A stretch of DNA of 64,000 nt from Flavobacteriales bacterium (GTDB lineage: Bacteria > Bacteroidota > Bacteroidia > Flavobacteriales_D > Sanyastnellaceae): positions 1-64,000 of the forward strand of contig JAKVAX010000009.1 of NCBI GenBank assembly GCA_022447625.1, given 5' to 3'. The translations under genes and the position numbers were made by a program. This document shows, one piece after another, positions 17,961 to 27,005 of the stretch (the stretch's first letter is position 1; each line of letters starts with the position of its first letter). The notes below the pieces were generated by a model. It was not told the origin of the DNA. It did not search any database and was given only the letters and a program-made list of their open reading frames with translations.

Positions 17961-18682
17961 AACGCGTAGCGTGCACTGAAACCAAGTGTTGCGAAGTTTG
18001 CACGTCTGTAGTTGTCACTGTAGTTGAAAGACCGTGACCCTACCGTTTCTCGAACATCAGAAGATTGCGCTCCGATTTGGGTTTCGTTACTCACGTCTAA
18101 GCGAACCATGGTGCGAATCGCCGCAAATATTCGTTCTGAGATAGGGAAAGAACAATGCAGTCCTGCATGAACGCTTGTTCCTTTCATTTCGATATTCGCG
18201 AGGGTGTATTCGGCCCACTCAGAGTTTTGATCTCTCCTGATATCAACGGTAGTACCTCCACTTTCTGTTTGGTAAGATGCTGAGAAGCGACTTATACCGT
18301 ATGCGATTCCCCAACCTATGGGTGCATTAAATCGCGAAAAGTAAGTTCGAACTTCAAGCCCAATGTCCTGACCACGAGAAACAACATCTTCTCTTACATC
18401 CCCGAAATCAGTCATCGCGGTGTTGTATTTCATTCGTCGATAGAACATCGCAACTTCAGATCTTCTATTGATACAATAAGCAAGATCTAGTTCCAATGGC
18501 AGGGTACTACCTTCAAAGAAGTCACCACCATCCGTAGGCGTCCAAGCAACTGAGACACCAGTACAAAATCGCTTTCCGATGTATCCGGTAACTTGACTCT
18601 GAGCTGTTGATGCCATCAACAACACCAACACCATTAGCGCCACCACCCTAAATAGCTTGCTATGCGTTTCTACACTTTTCAT
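17957..18682 (-). CDS. outer-membrane beta-barrel protein, unknown function
   Basis: A 241-residue protein with a signal peptide (cleavage probably after AQS near residue 29), alternating polar and hydrophobic strands, and a C-terminal aromatic residue in the last strand (GFSARYAF). These features fit a small outer-membrane barrel of eight to ten strands. I cannot assign a function. It starts eight bases after the stop of the M48 peptidase gene, so the two are probably co-transcribed. Confidence 0.65.
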   Translation of the reverse strand: MKSVETHSKLFRVVALMVLVLLMASTAQSQVTGYIGKRFCTGVSVAWTPTDGGDFFEGSTLPLELDLAYCINRRSEVAMFYRRMKYNTAMTDFGDVREDVVSRGQDIGLEVRTYFSRFNAPIGWGIAYGISRFSASYQTESGGTTVDIRRDQNSEWAEYTLANIEMKGTSVHAGLHCSFPISERIFAAIRTMVRLDVSNETQIGAQSSDVRETVGSRSFNYSDNYRRANFATLGFSARYAF

Positions 18683-18689
18683 CCTTCTT

Positions 18690-20978
18690 CTATTTGGCGA
18701 TTAGCTGACTCATGCTATCATGAACAATCCTGGTCACGCCAATGTCATTCAGTCTCTGTTGGTAAGTGAAGTTTTGATTAAGCAGGCAATCTCCGCTGCG
18801 CAAATCAAATGCCATGGTAGGCACTTCTACAGTCCACCTTGGACGAGAAGCTGCTAGAATTGTTAATGGAAGTAGTGGGTACAACAGTGTACTGTACACC
18901 CATGTCAATGGATCAATTTGCTGTGGTTGACGGTAAGACAATACTCCGGTGAAAACAAAGGCTTCCGTTTCAAAGGTATCTGGATAATCCCATACGTATT
19001 CAGCATTCAACGGAATCATCGGAATGTTTCCATGATTGAGTCTTTCGAAGAACCAGTCGTTTAGTAGGCTGATTCGATTCATTGTGGTCACGTCTATATC
19101 AATCTGATGTTCTGAAAGAAGCGTATGCTTCAGTCCAAACTCATCATTCATTCGCTGATAAGAAGCGTGCACGCGCTCTTCATAAACACCTGAGTTATGG
19201 GCATCACTGTCAAAATCCTTGTTGTACTTGTAGAAAAATGGGTTCACGAAGACAGGATTTTCAAGATTTCGTTGAAGACCTTTTCTCGCTATTTGTCGAT
19301 TTTGATTTGCCTTAAAGGTATACCAATCGTTCTCAAAGAAGTTTTCGCGATCATCACGCTCTTCTGCTTCCTCGTTAGCACGTTCTTCTAGGCTGTCATA
19401 AAATGAAACGAAAGCCGAATCAAGCGAAAGTCTGCCAAATAAGGCCAGGTAAAAGTTATCTTCATTGAGCGCGGCAGATTTCGTACCCGTAGAGTCTTCT
19501 GAGACTCCCGCACTACGCTTCGCCTCGCGTTCCGCGCGCAGACGTTCTAACTTAGTCATCTCTCGCTCTATTTCCTCTACTTTCTCCTCTTCTCCTTCTC
19601 CTTCTCTTTCTTCCTCTTCCGGCTCATCAAAAGCAGACAAGGTCAGAGCATCATCCAAAGAAGGTCCATTCAAACGATATTCGATCATGATATCCTCAGC
19701 AAGGGTCACCATGAATTCATCATCAGGGTATTTAGTCATGTAATTGTACACGTCGTACGCCGCTAAGCTCAGGGCTGCTTCTTCATTCATCTCATCGAAG
19801 AAGAATGCCGAAACTGATAGTTCGCCTTGAGCATCATGGTAATCAAGCCTGCTCGTGTACCACAAATCATGTAGTTTGTATTTCGCCATTCCATAAAGTG
19901 ATTTTGCACGGAATCGCTGGATGTCTTTGTTATTCCCATAAATGTTTTCAAGCACGCACGTTTCATGATAAACCTCAGTGTACCGTGCATCTCCAAGCAT
20001 CATCTTCAGTGACTCCATTCGTGCTTGGTAACGAAGCTCATTGAAACGACTTTGGTCAAATTGATAGATCACCCCTTCGTTCGAATTCTCTTCGTAATCC
20101 ATCAAGTCATAGAGGGCGTCACGACGCGTAGATAGGTTGGGGTGCGTACTACGTGAATCATCTGCAAGGTCACCGTCAAGGTCAATCTCCTTGATAGAAT
20201 CAGGATAAAGGATATCTGGAACACGAAGGTCTCCGCTGAAGTCATTCAAATGAAAGGGAATCTCATCCAAGGGCAAGTATGAAAATTGCAGAACATCCAT
20301 CGTGTTCACTGCTTCTTCCAAATCATACCCAGCATTAGCAAACAACTCAAAACCCAATCCATCGGACTCCAGTTCTAGCTCCTTGCTATATGCAGAAAGT
20401 TCGTCTAGTACTTGTGTATAGATACGATTGCTTCGCTTTAGTTTCTGGTTCTCGTTTCTGAACGAGTTGACAATGTGATTGCGTTTAACGTGAGTAATTT
20501 CGTGAGCAATGATGAAGGCAAGCTGCGCTTCATTCTCCACTTCTGCTACCAGACCTGTCGTAACAAAAATAGCACCAATCTCTGTCGCGAAGGCGTTCGC
20601 CTCCGTCTGACGCATTAAGTAAATCTGGATTCGTTCCTGGTCTTCCGGGGTATCCTTTAGCAAATGATCTTTAATCTCATTCAGGTAGTTCGAGATCGGA
20701 TCGTTGAACAACACAAATCCGCTACCTAGTAGCGAGGTCGTTGAGAATGTTGAACGCTCAATGAACTTTTCCGTTGATCGATGAAGATTCTCACCTGCAA
20801 TACCCGCTTGAGCTTCTTCTCGCTTAGCGAGAATTTCTGTGTAGCCCATAATCAACTCCTCAGGGAGTTCACCACTGGAAGCCAAAGGAGTGTATTCAAA
20901 ATGTTGCTGGGCGTTGGAAGTAAACACGCTTCCTAAGAAAAGAACAAGGCAAAGTGTTCCCGCTATCAGATGTCTCAA
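18690..20978 (-). CDS. M48-family zinc metalloprotease with long C-terminal extension
   Basis: A 762-residue secreted peptidase. The signal peptide ends near residue 23 (SNA). The zinc motif is H159-E-I-T-H163, with a probable third ligand E204 in ELESDGLGFEL. The catalytic part ends near residue 300. The remaining 450 residues are not usual for this family: they include a highly charged Glu-rich stretch and coiled coil (about 450-490, EEREGEGEEEKVEE) and a C-terminal region of unknown fold. Family members such as BepA work in outer-membrane protein quality control in the periplasm. The following barrel gene could be a client or partner (inference). Confidence 0.82.
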   Translation of the reverse strand: MRHLIAGTLCLVLFLGSVFTSNAQQHFEYTPLASSGELPEELIMGYTEILAKREEAQAGIAGENLHRSTEKFIERSTFSTTSLLGSGFVLFNDPISNYLNEIKDHLLKDTPEDQERIQIYLMRQTEANAFATEIGAIFVTTGLVAEVENEAQLAFIIAHEITHVKRNHIVNSFRNENQKLKRSNRIYTQVLDELSAYSKELELESDGLGFELFANAGYDLEEAVNTMDVLQFSYLPLDEIPFHLNDFSGDLRVPDILYPDSIKEIDLDGDLADDSRSTHPNLSTRRDALYDLMDYEENSNEGVIYQFDQSRFNELRYQARMESLKMMLGDARYTEVYHETCVLENIYGNNKDIQRFRAKSLYGMAKYKLHDLWYTSRLDYHDAQGELSVSAFFFDEMNEEAALSLAAYDVYNYMTKYPDDEFMVTLAEDIMIEYRLNGPSLDDALTLSAFDEPEEEEREGEGEEEKVEEIEREMTKLERLRAEREAKRSAGVSEDSTGTKSAALNEDNFYLALFGRLSLDSAFVSFYDSLEERANEEAEERDDRENFFENDWYTFKANQNRQIARKGLQRNLENPVFVNPFFYKYNKDFDSDAHNSGVYEERVHASYQRMNDEFGLKHTLLSEHQIDIDVTTMNRISLLNDWFFERLNHGNIPMIPLNAEYVWDYPDTFETEAFVFTGVLSYRQPQQIDPLTWVYSTLLYPLLPLTILAASRPRWTVEVPTMAFDLRSGDCLLNQNFTYQQRLNDIGVTRIVHDSMSQLIAK

Positions 20979-21130
20979 GCTCGCAGTTTTTTGGTATTTG
21001 CAATATAGGGTTTCTACAAGAACTTAATTCTTACCTAAAGCTTTTAACATCCACAAAAGCCTGAATATAATCAGCTGTTATTCGCTTGTCTTTTTCAAGA
21101 ATTTTAAACGTATATCCCTCTCCGAAACTT

Positions 21131-21138
21131 TACCTTTG
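21131..21138 (+). promoter_or_regulatory. putative -7 element TACCTTTG
   Basis: An exact match to the Bacteroidota -7 consensus TAnnTTTG, 16 bases before the ATG of the AsmA-like gene. No clear -33 TTG is seen at the usual spacing. Confidence 0.55.
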
Positions 21139-21154
21139 AAGTAAGATCTATCCT

Positions 21155-23977
21155 ATGAAAAAAATCCTGCGCATTGTACTCATAGTCTTCCTTCTGTTGA
21201 TTGTTGCGATCATGGCCTTACCAGTGATCTTCAAAGGTCGAATCCAAGAAGAGGTCATCAATCTTGCGAATGACAATCTCACTGCTGAGCTCGCATTTAG
21301 TGACGTTTCACTCTCACTCATCAGTGATTTCCCGAACCTAACCGTCGATCTCGAAGGCCTTTCCATTACTGGATTAGAAGAATTCGCAGGACGAAAGCTG
21401 GTTGATGCAAAGCAAATCACCGCTACGGTGGATGTCATGAGCCTTTTCGGAGATACGATTGCCGTCAAAGAAATCTCCCTAATTGATCCTAAAATTAATG
21501 TCTTGGTTCTGGCCGATGGTAGTGCGAACTATGACATCGCAAAACCTGGTGAGGATTCGGAAAATAATGAAGATACTGAGTCTACAGAAAGTGGTGGATT
21601 TGGACTTGAGCTCACCGCTTACACCATTGAAAATGGAAGTATCTCGTACGTAGATCATATGCTACCCATGAATATTCAAGTGGTAGATCTTGACCACGAA
21701 GGAAGCGGAAATTTCTCCGATGTACTTTTTACGTTGGCAACAAACACTACTATTGAAAAGCTTGATCTTGTCTACGACGGAAGTAGGTACATCAACAGTG
21801 CTCCACTTGACCTAAAGGCTGATCTAGAGATCGATAACGCGAACAGCAAATACACCTTTAAGGAGAACGAGCTAAAAATCAACGAGCTCACTCTTCAAGC
21901 AGATGGATATGTGGCCATGCCCACAAACGATATCGAGATGGACATCGACTTCGCGGCTCCTGGGGCTGAAATCATCCACCTTTTATCAATGGTACCAGCA
22001 GAATTCGCTCATGATTTGGCGGGGGTTCAAGCTGCAGGTAGGATGGATCTCAATGGATTTATTCGCGGGATACTCAGTGATACCTCTATGCCAGGGTTTG
22101 GATTGAATTTGAGCGTTGCAGATGGTAGCTTCAACTACCCTGACATGCCACAAGGTGTAGAAAACATTGTCATCGATGCTGTCATTGATGCCACTCAAGG
22201 AATTGATCACGACGCACTTACCCTTGACATCAATCAATTTTACATGGAAATGGCCAATAATCCTGTTGACCTTAAGCTTCATGTAGCCAACCCATACACT
22301 GACCCCTTGGTTGATTGTGATGTGACAGCAAAAGTCAATTTTGAATCCTTAAGCGAGGTTATTCCATTGGAAAAAGGTGATGAACTCACTGGTTCTGTTA
22401 ACGCTGATGTTCAACTCAAAGGACGTATGTCTGCCATTGAAGAAGAGCGATACAATGATTTCACCGCTTCAGGAGAAATGGTCTTATTGAACCTCATCTA
22501 TTCCAGCGATAGCTTACCATACGACATGGATATTAGAAGCGCCTATTTCAACTTCTCGCCGCAATATATTGAGTTAAGTGGCTTTAATGCTATGGTCGGA
22601 AAAACAGACATGAAAGCGGAGGGTCAGATCACCAATTACCTTGATTATGCACTTCGTGACTCGATGCTCACCGGAGACTTTGATGTCCGTTGTAGCATGA
22701 TGGATCTGAATGAATTCATGAGCGAAGAAGGAGAAGAGTTAGAATCAGAAGGAGAATCAAAAACAGAGGTTGGCAAGATTGAGTTACCAGGAAATATTGA
22801 TTTTGAATTGGATCTCGCCTTTGACAATGTGTTGTATGACGACATTGAGATTTCGAATGGTTCGGGGAAAATGAAACTTAGAGACCAAGTAGCTTACATG
22901 TCTGGAGTTGAGCTCGACATGCTTGGAGGAAGCGTTGTGCTCGATGGTAGTTATGATTCAAAACCAGCGGATGTCCTCATGAATATGGATTTCGGCATCA
23001 AAAATTTCAACATCAAAGAGACCGCTGAGGCCTTTGGAACCATCGAGAAACTCGCTCCTATCGCAAAAAGCTGCCTCGGAAGCTTTAGTACCAACATGCA
23101 TCTCGATTGCGCATTAAATGCAGCCATGGAGCCTATTGAAGAAACCATCAATGGAGGTGGCGGTATGCAAACGACCAGTGTTTACGTGGAAAAATTCGAA
23201 CCACTAAATAAGGTGGCAGGTGAATTGGGAATCGATCGTCTGGCAAAACAAACCATAGATGATGTCAACATCTCTTACCGTTTCGAAAACGGACGCGTAT
23301 TCGCTGATCCGTTTACCATCAAACTCGAAGGAATTCCAACAGAGATTGAAGGTAGTATGAGCTTCTCACAGGAACTGGACTACCGTATGAAAATGGATGT
23401 CCCCGAGGATAAATTACCTGGAAACTTGGGGAACCAAGCTTCAAGCCTCCTACAATCGATCAATGACAAAGTGGGTAGTAACATCAACGTGGGCACCACC
23501 ATTCCAGTCAGCATGAAGATTACCGGGACCATGGACAAACCAAAGGTTGAAGGGAATTACGGTGATTTGATCCAAGAGCAAAAGGAAGAGATCAAGGAAC
23601 AGGTGATTGAAGCTGTGGAGGAAGCAGTCGAAGAGCAAGTTGACAATGCAAAGGAAGAAGCTATTGCCAAGGCCAAAGAAGAAGCAGACCAGTTGATGGC
23701 TGATGTACAAGCCCAAGCTGATCAGATCTTAGCCGATGCTAAAAAAACCGCTGATGAACTCAAGGCGAAAGCATACGAAGAGGCACAAAAAGTAGAAGAC
23801 AGTGCAAAAAATCCTTTCGAAAAGGCGGCTAAAAAGCTCGCGGCAGATAAATTGCGCCAAGAAGCTGACAAGGCACATACGAAAGCCTTAGAAGAAGCAC
23901 AGAAAAAGGCAGATGGAATTCTGCAAAAAGCCCAAGAACAAGCAGATGCAAAAATTGCAGCTGCTGAAGCACAGTAA
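21155..23977 (+). CDS. AsmA-like protein with coiled-coil tail
   Basis: A 940-residue protein with an N-terminal membrane anchor (residues 4-25), then the AsmA opening (INLANDNLTAELAFSDVSLSLISDFPNLTVDLEGLSI) and repeated beta-rich segments typical of AsmA/TamB-like periplasmic proteins, now seen as lipid-transfer bridges or regulators of outer-membrane biogenesis. From about residue 805 the sequence becomes a long Glu/Lys/Ala-rich coiled coil (EEAVEEQVDNAKEEAIAKAK and similar) to the end, which is not part of the classical AsmA fold. The gene lies 28 bases before the PD40-OmpA gene and is probably transcribed with it. Confidence 0.82.
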   Translation: MKKILRIVLIVFLLLIVAIMALPVIFKGRIQEEVINLANDNLTAELAFSDVSLSLISDFPNLTVDLEGLSITGLEEFAGRKLVDAKQITATVDVMSLFGDTIAVKEISLIDPKINVLVLADGSANYDIAKPGEDSENNEDTESTESGGFGLELTAYTIENGSISYVDHMLPMNIQVVDLDHEGSGNFSDVLFTLATNTTIEKLDLVYDGSRYINSAPLDLKADLEIDNANSKYTFKENELKINELTLQADGYVAMPTNDIEMDIDFAAPGAEIIHLLSMVPAEFAHDLAGVQAAGRMDLNGFIRGILSDTSMPGFGLNLSVADGSFNYPDMPQGVENIVIDAVIDATQGIDHDALTLDINQFYMEMANNPVDLKLHVANPYTDPLVDCDVTAKVNFESLSEVIPLEKGDELTGSVNADVQLKGRMSAIEEERYNDFTASGEMVLLNLIYSSDSLPYDMDIRSAYFNFSPQYIELSGFNAMVGKTDMKAEGQITNYLDYALRDSMLTGDFDVRCSMMDLNEFMSEEGEELESEGESKTEVGKIELPGNIDFELDLAFDNVLYDDIEISNGSGKMKLRDQVAYMSGVELDMLGGSVVLDGSYDSKPADVLMNMDFGIKNFNIKETAEAFGTIEKLAPIAKSCLGSFSTNMHLDCALNAAMEPIEETINGGGGMQTTSVYVEKFEPLNKVAGELGIDRLAKQTIDDVNISYRFENGRVFADPFTIKLEGIPTEIEGSMSFSQELDYRMKMDVPEDKLPGNLGNQASSLLQSINDKVGSNINVGTTIPVSMKITGTMDKPKVEGNYGDLIQEQKEEIKEQVIEAVEEAVEEQVDNAKEEAIAKAKEEADQLMADVQAQADQILADAKKTADELKAKAYEEAQKVEDSAKNPFEKAAKKLAADKLRQEADKAHTKALEEAQKKADGILQKAQEQADAKIAAAEAQ

Positions 23978-24005
23978 TGGCACCAATCTTGCGTTTGTAT
24001 TTGAG

Positions 24006-26042
24006 ATGATGAAAGCAACACTTTTCCTAGCACTATCCTTTTTCCTCGTCACAACCGGAGTTTCCGGACAAGATGAATGTGATTATGACCCCGGACCAAA
24101 AGTCCAGAAGCTGATTGAAAAGTCACAAGACAAAAAAAAGTACGACAGTGATAAGCGACGAGGTTTCATGGAAGAAGCCTTAGAAGAAGACGAGAATTGT
24201 CTGCCTTGTCTAATGCGTTTAGGAGAATCGGCTTTTAAAATCGCTAAACGCGGAAACGCAAGCTTTGGTCAAGCTGAATCATACTTTGAACGCGTAAAAG
24301 AACGCTGTGATGAATACCACAGTGAACTTTGGTATTTCCTTGGAGCGATTTACTACGCCGAACAGCGCTATGAAGAGGCCCTGGATGCCTTTGACAGATT
24401 CATTCACTTCCCTGACGATGACCCCTCGAAATTTGATCGTGATTACGACAAGAAATACGAGGAAGTACAAGGAGCGCTGCCGTATGTTCAGTTCTACAAC
24501 GATTACTACAGAAACGATGGAGAACTCGACATTGTGGCCGTTGATGGCGTTTCTTCGGTAAATGACGACTACCTCCCTGCCCTATCGCCAGATGGCGAAA
24601 TCATGTTCTACACTCGGAAGTTCATGAAAAAGGCGAAAGGTGATCTTGTGAGTCGTCAAGTGGAAGAATTCACCTGGAGTCACCGAACGAACATTAATAC
24701 TGATTTTGATGGTGGTGATGCGCTGCCTCAACCCTTCAATATGGGAGATAACTACGGAGGTGCAAGTATCTCCGTTGACAACCGTGAATTGTACATCGCG
24801 AAGCGTAATCCTGCTCCAGAGAACCCAGAAAACATTGACATTTTCAGAACTCGATACGAGTATACATTTGATGAAACCCAAGGCAAAAATGTCTACAAAT
24901 GGGCACCGCTAGAAGACTTAGGAGAAAACATCAATACCGAAAGCGGTTGGGAAAGTCAGCCCTCATTAAGTGGTGATGGAAAGACCCTCTACTTCGCCAC
25001 AGTGAGAGCGGATAGTAAACCTGATCGCAACGGGAACCCTTCAACCGACATCTACTACAGTTCTCGTATGCCAGACGGCTCTTGGGGACCAGCGAAACCA
25101 ATCAAAGGTGAGATAAACACTGAATACAACGACAAAGCTCCCTTCATGCACTCAGATAGTCATACGCTATACTTTGCCAGCGATCGCAAACCGAGCGGTG
25201 GTGGGTATGACATCTGGTACACACGTCAACAAGGCGATGGAAGCTGGTCTTCACCGAGAAATATTGGTGCCCCAATCAACTCAGACGACGATGAGCACGG
25301 AATGATTGTGAGTTCAGACGGTGAAGAAGCCTACTTCGCTTCCCGAAGAATGCGAGGATCGCGAGGTCTCGACATCTACTCCTTCCCACTACCTGAAGAT
25401 GCACGTCCTGAAAAAGTAGTCATCCTTAAAGGAAAGGTCGAAGATGAAAATGGGGGTGTTCCAGAAGATGCCCGCATCGAAATCAACTACGTGCAAAGCA
25501 AAGAAGTTGATGTGGGGGAAGTCAATAACGACGACGGTGCCTACGCTACCATTGTCAATGTTGATCGTGCCGAGGATGTTTTGGTACAGGTAAAGGCCAA
25601 AGACGCTGCGTTCAACACCCACATCGTGGTTGATCAAGACGAACCGATTCCGCCAAGTGTGGTGAAGCTGGAGGTTAAAACGGAAGAAGTGAAACGTTCT
25701 AAGCCCTTCATCATTCCTGATATTTTCTATGCCACGAATAGCTCAGACATCAACCGCGGATCTAAGCTTGTTCTTGACTCCTTTGCGCAGTACCTGATTG
25801 AGAATCCGAATATCTCGATTGAGATTGGCGGACACACCGACGACCGAGGTGGAGATTCTGATAATCTCGCACTTTCTATGGACCGTGCCTTTGAGGTCAA
25901 GGGATACTTAGAATCGAAAGGAGTTCCAGGAAAAAGAATCTCTGCCCAAGGCTATGGAGAGACCCGTCCGATTGAAGACAATTCAACCGAAGAAGGGCGT
26001 GCGAAGAACCGCAGAACCGAATTCACCATTACCCGCATGTAA
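24006..26042 (+). CDS. TPR-PD40-OmpA outer-membrane protein (PorE-like architecture)
   Basis: About 679 residues from 24006 (24009 is also possible). A longer in-frame start at 23913 lies inside the AsmA-like gene and spoils the signal peptide. The order is: signal peptide ending SG-Q, TPR-like helices (about 30-150), PD40/WD40-like propeller blades (about 190-460, with repeated S-x-D-G-x-x-x-Y/F-A-S/T phrases), a carboxypeptidase-regulatory-like domain and a C-terminal OmpA domain (GGHTDDRGG, then LSMDRAFEVKGYL and GYGETRPI). This is the layout of PorE of the type IX secretion system, but PorE is a lipoprotein and this protein has no lipobox. Many paralogues share the layout, so a PorE role is not claimed. 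Confidence 0.82.
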   Translation: MMKATLFLALSFFLVTTGVSGQDECDYDPGPKVQKLIEKSQDKKKYDSDKRRGFMEEALEEDENCLPCLMRLGESAFKIAKRGNASFGQAESYFERVKERCDEYHSELWYFLGAIYYAEQRYEEALDAFDRFIHFPDDDPSKFDRDYDKKYEEVQGALPYVQFYNDYYRNDGELDIVAVDGVSSVNDDYLPALSPDGEIMFYTRKFMKKAKGDLVSRQVEEFTWSHRTNINTDFDGGDALPQPFNMGDNYGGASISVDNRELYIAKRNPAPENPENIDIFRTRYEYTFDETQGKNVYKWAPLEDLGENINTESGWESQPSLSGDGKTLYFATVRADSKPDRNGNPSTDIYYSSRMPDGSWGPAKPIKGEINTEYNDKAPFMHSDSHTLYFASDRKPSGGGYDIWYTRQQGDGSWSSPRNIGAPINSDDDEHGMIVSSDGEEAYFASRRMRGSRGLDIYSFPLPEDARPEKVVILKGKVEDENGGVPEDARIEINYVQSKEVDVGEVNNDDGAYATIVNVDRAEDVLVQVKAKDAAFNTHIVVDQDEPIPPSVVKLEVKTEEVKRSKPFIIPDIFYATNSSDINRGSKLVLDSFAQYLIENPNISIEIGGHTDDRGGDSDNLALSMDRAFEVKGYLESKGVPGKRISAQGYGETRPIEDNSTEEGRAKNRRTEFTITRM

Positions 26043-26081
26043 TTCCTGCGATTCCACAGGTTTCAGGAAAGTTCATTGTTC

Positions 26082-26089
26082 TATATTTG
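26082..26089 (+). promoter_or_regulatory. putative promoter with -7 element TATATTTG
   Basis: TATATTTGCCGC matches the Bacteroidota -7 consensus with the frequent GC extension. It lies 22 bases before the ATG at 26112. A TTTC 17 bases upstream could serve as a weak -33 element. Confidence 0.6.
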
Positions 26090-26111
26090 CCGCAAATCTT
26101 TTGCGACGAAA

Positions 26112-26771
26112 ATGAAAAAGTTACTCTTTATCGCGTTGGCTGCAGGACTATATGCATGCGGCGGATCGCACGACCATGACGGTCATGACCACGGTGATCA
26201 CGCAGATCACAACCACGAACAAGAAACAATGGAAGAAACACCAGCCATGGCAGTTGCTATGTACGGTGCAGACTTCGATACAACTGGCGCTGCTGGAGTT
26301 GCTATGATGGCATCGAACGTTGAAGCTGGAAACACGAACGGTGTTTACAAAGCGAAAATCGTTGAGAGCTGCCAGAAAATGGGATGCTGGATGTCAGTAG
26401 AAGATGCTGAAGGACAGCCAATGATGGTATACATGGGTGACCATGAGTTCTTCGTACCGAAGACAGGTGTTGACGGGCTTGACTGCTACATCGCAGGAAA
26501 TGCATACTACGATACACTTTCTGTAGACTTCCAGAAGCACCTTCTAGAAGATGCCAATGCTCCTCAAGAAGAGATCGATGCGATCACAGAAGAGAAGTAC
26601 GAAATGGCATTCACAGCTACTGGTGTAATGATTGAAGGATACGAAGCTCCAGCTGAAATGGAAGGAGACCACGATCACGAGCATGACCATGATGGTGAAA
26701 GCCATGAGCATGATCACGATCACGAAGGTGACCACGACCATGAGCACGAAGGAGAAGCAGCTTCTCACTAA
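26112..26771 (+). CDS. His-rich DUF4920 lipoprotein
   Basis: 219 residues from the ATG at 26112. A lipoprotein signal peptide ends in the lipobox LYAC (Cys near residue 16). Next come a His/Asp-rich stretch (HDHDGHDHGDHADHNH), a DUF4920 domain with SCQKMGCWMSV and LDCYIAG, and a second, longer His/Asp/Glu-rich tail. The tails could bind Zn, Ni or Cu, and the Cys and Met residues of the domain could bind Cu; both are inference. The upstream in-frame ATG at 26076 overlaps the promoter and is less likely. A strong terminator follows at once, so the gene is probably monocistronic. Confidence 0.82.
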   Translation: MKKLLFIALAAGLYACGGSHDHDGHDHGDHADHNHEQETMEETPAMAVAMYGADFDTTGAAGVAMMASNVEAGNTNGVYKAKIVESCQKMGCWMSVEDAEGQPMMVYMGDHEFFVPKTGVDGLDCYIAGNAYYDTLSVDFQKHLLEDANAPQEEIDAITEEKYEMAFTATGVMIEGYEAPAEMEGDHDHEHDHDGESHEHDHDHEGDHDHEHEGEAASH

Positions 26772-26790
26772 GCTGAACACAATATTTCGA

Positions 26791-26821
26791 AAAAGGGCTG
26801 CCGGTTAGGTAGCCCTTTTTT
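26791..26821 (+). terminator. rho-independent terminator
   Basis: A nine-base stem AAAAGGGCT / AGCCCTTTT (26791-26799 with 26811-26819) and an 11-base loop, followed by T residues, 20 bases after the DUF4920 stop. Confidence 0.85.
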
Positions 26822-27005
26822 ATTGCCCTTATCTCAAGGTTTTTGCGGTGTAATAACGTCCACAGAATAGCGTTGATAAATAAGCGACCACGAAACCTGC
26901 AAGCATCGCTGTATCGCTACCTTTAAATGTTCTGTGAACTATAGTTTTAGGAACACTGTACCGCGTTGGTACAGTAGTTGCCTATGTATTGAAAACCAAC
27001 GCCTC

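Noticed and set aside
24006-26042. Firm PorE (T9SS) assignment
   Set aside because: The architecture fits, but there is no lipobox, no adjacent por genes, and many paralogues share the layout.
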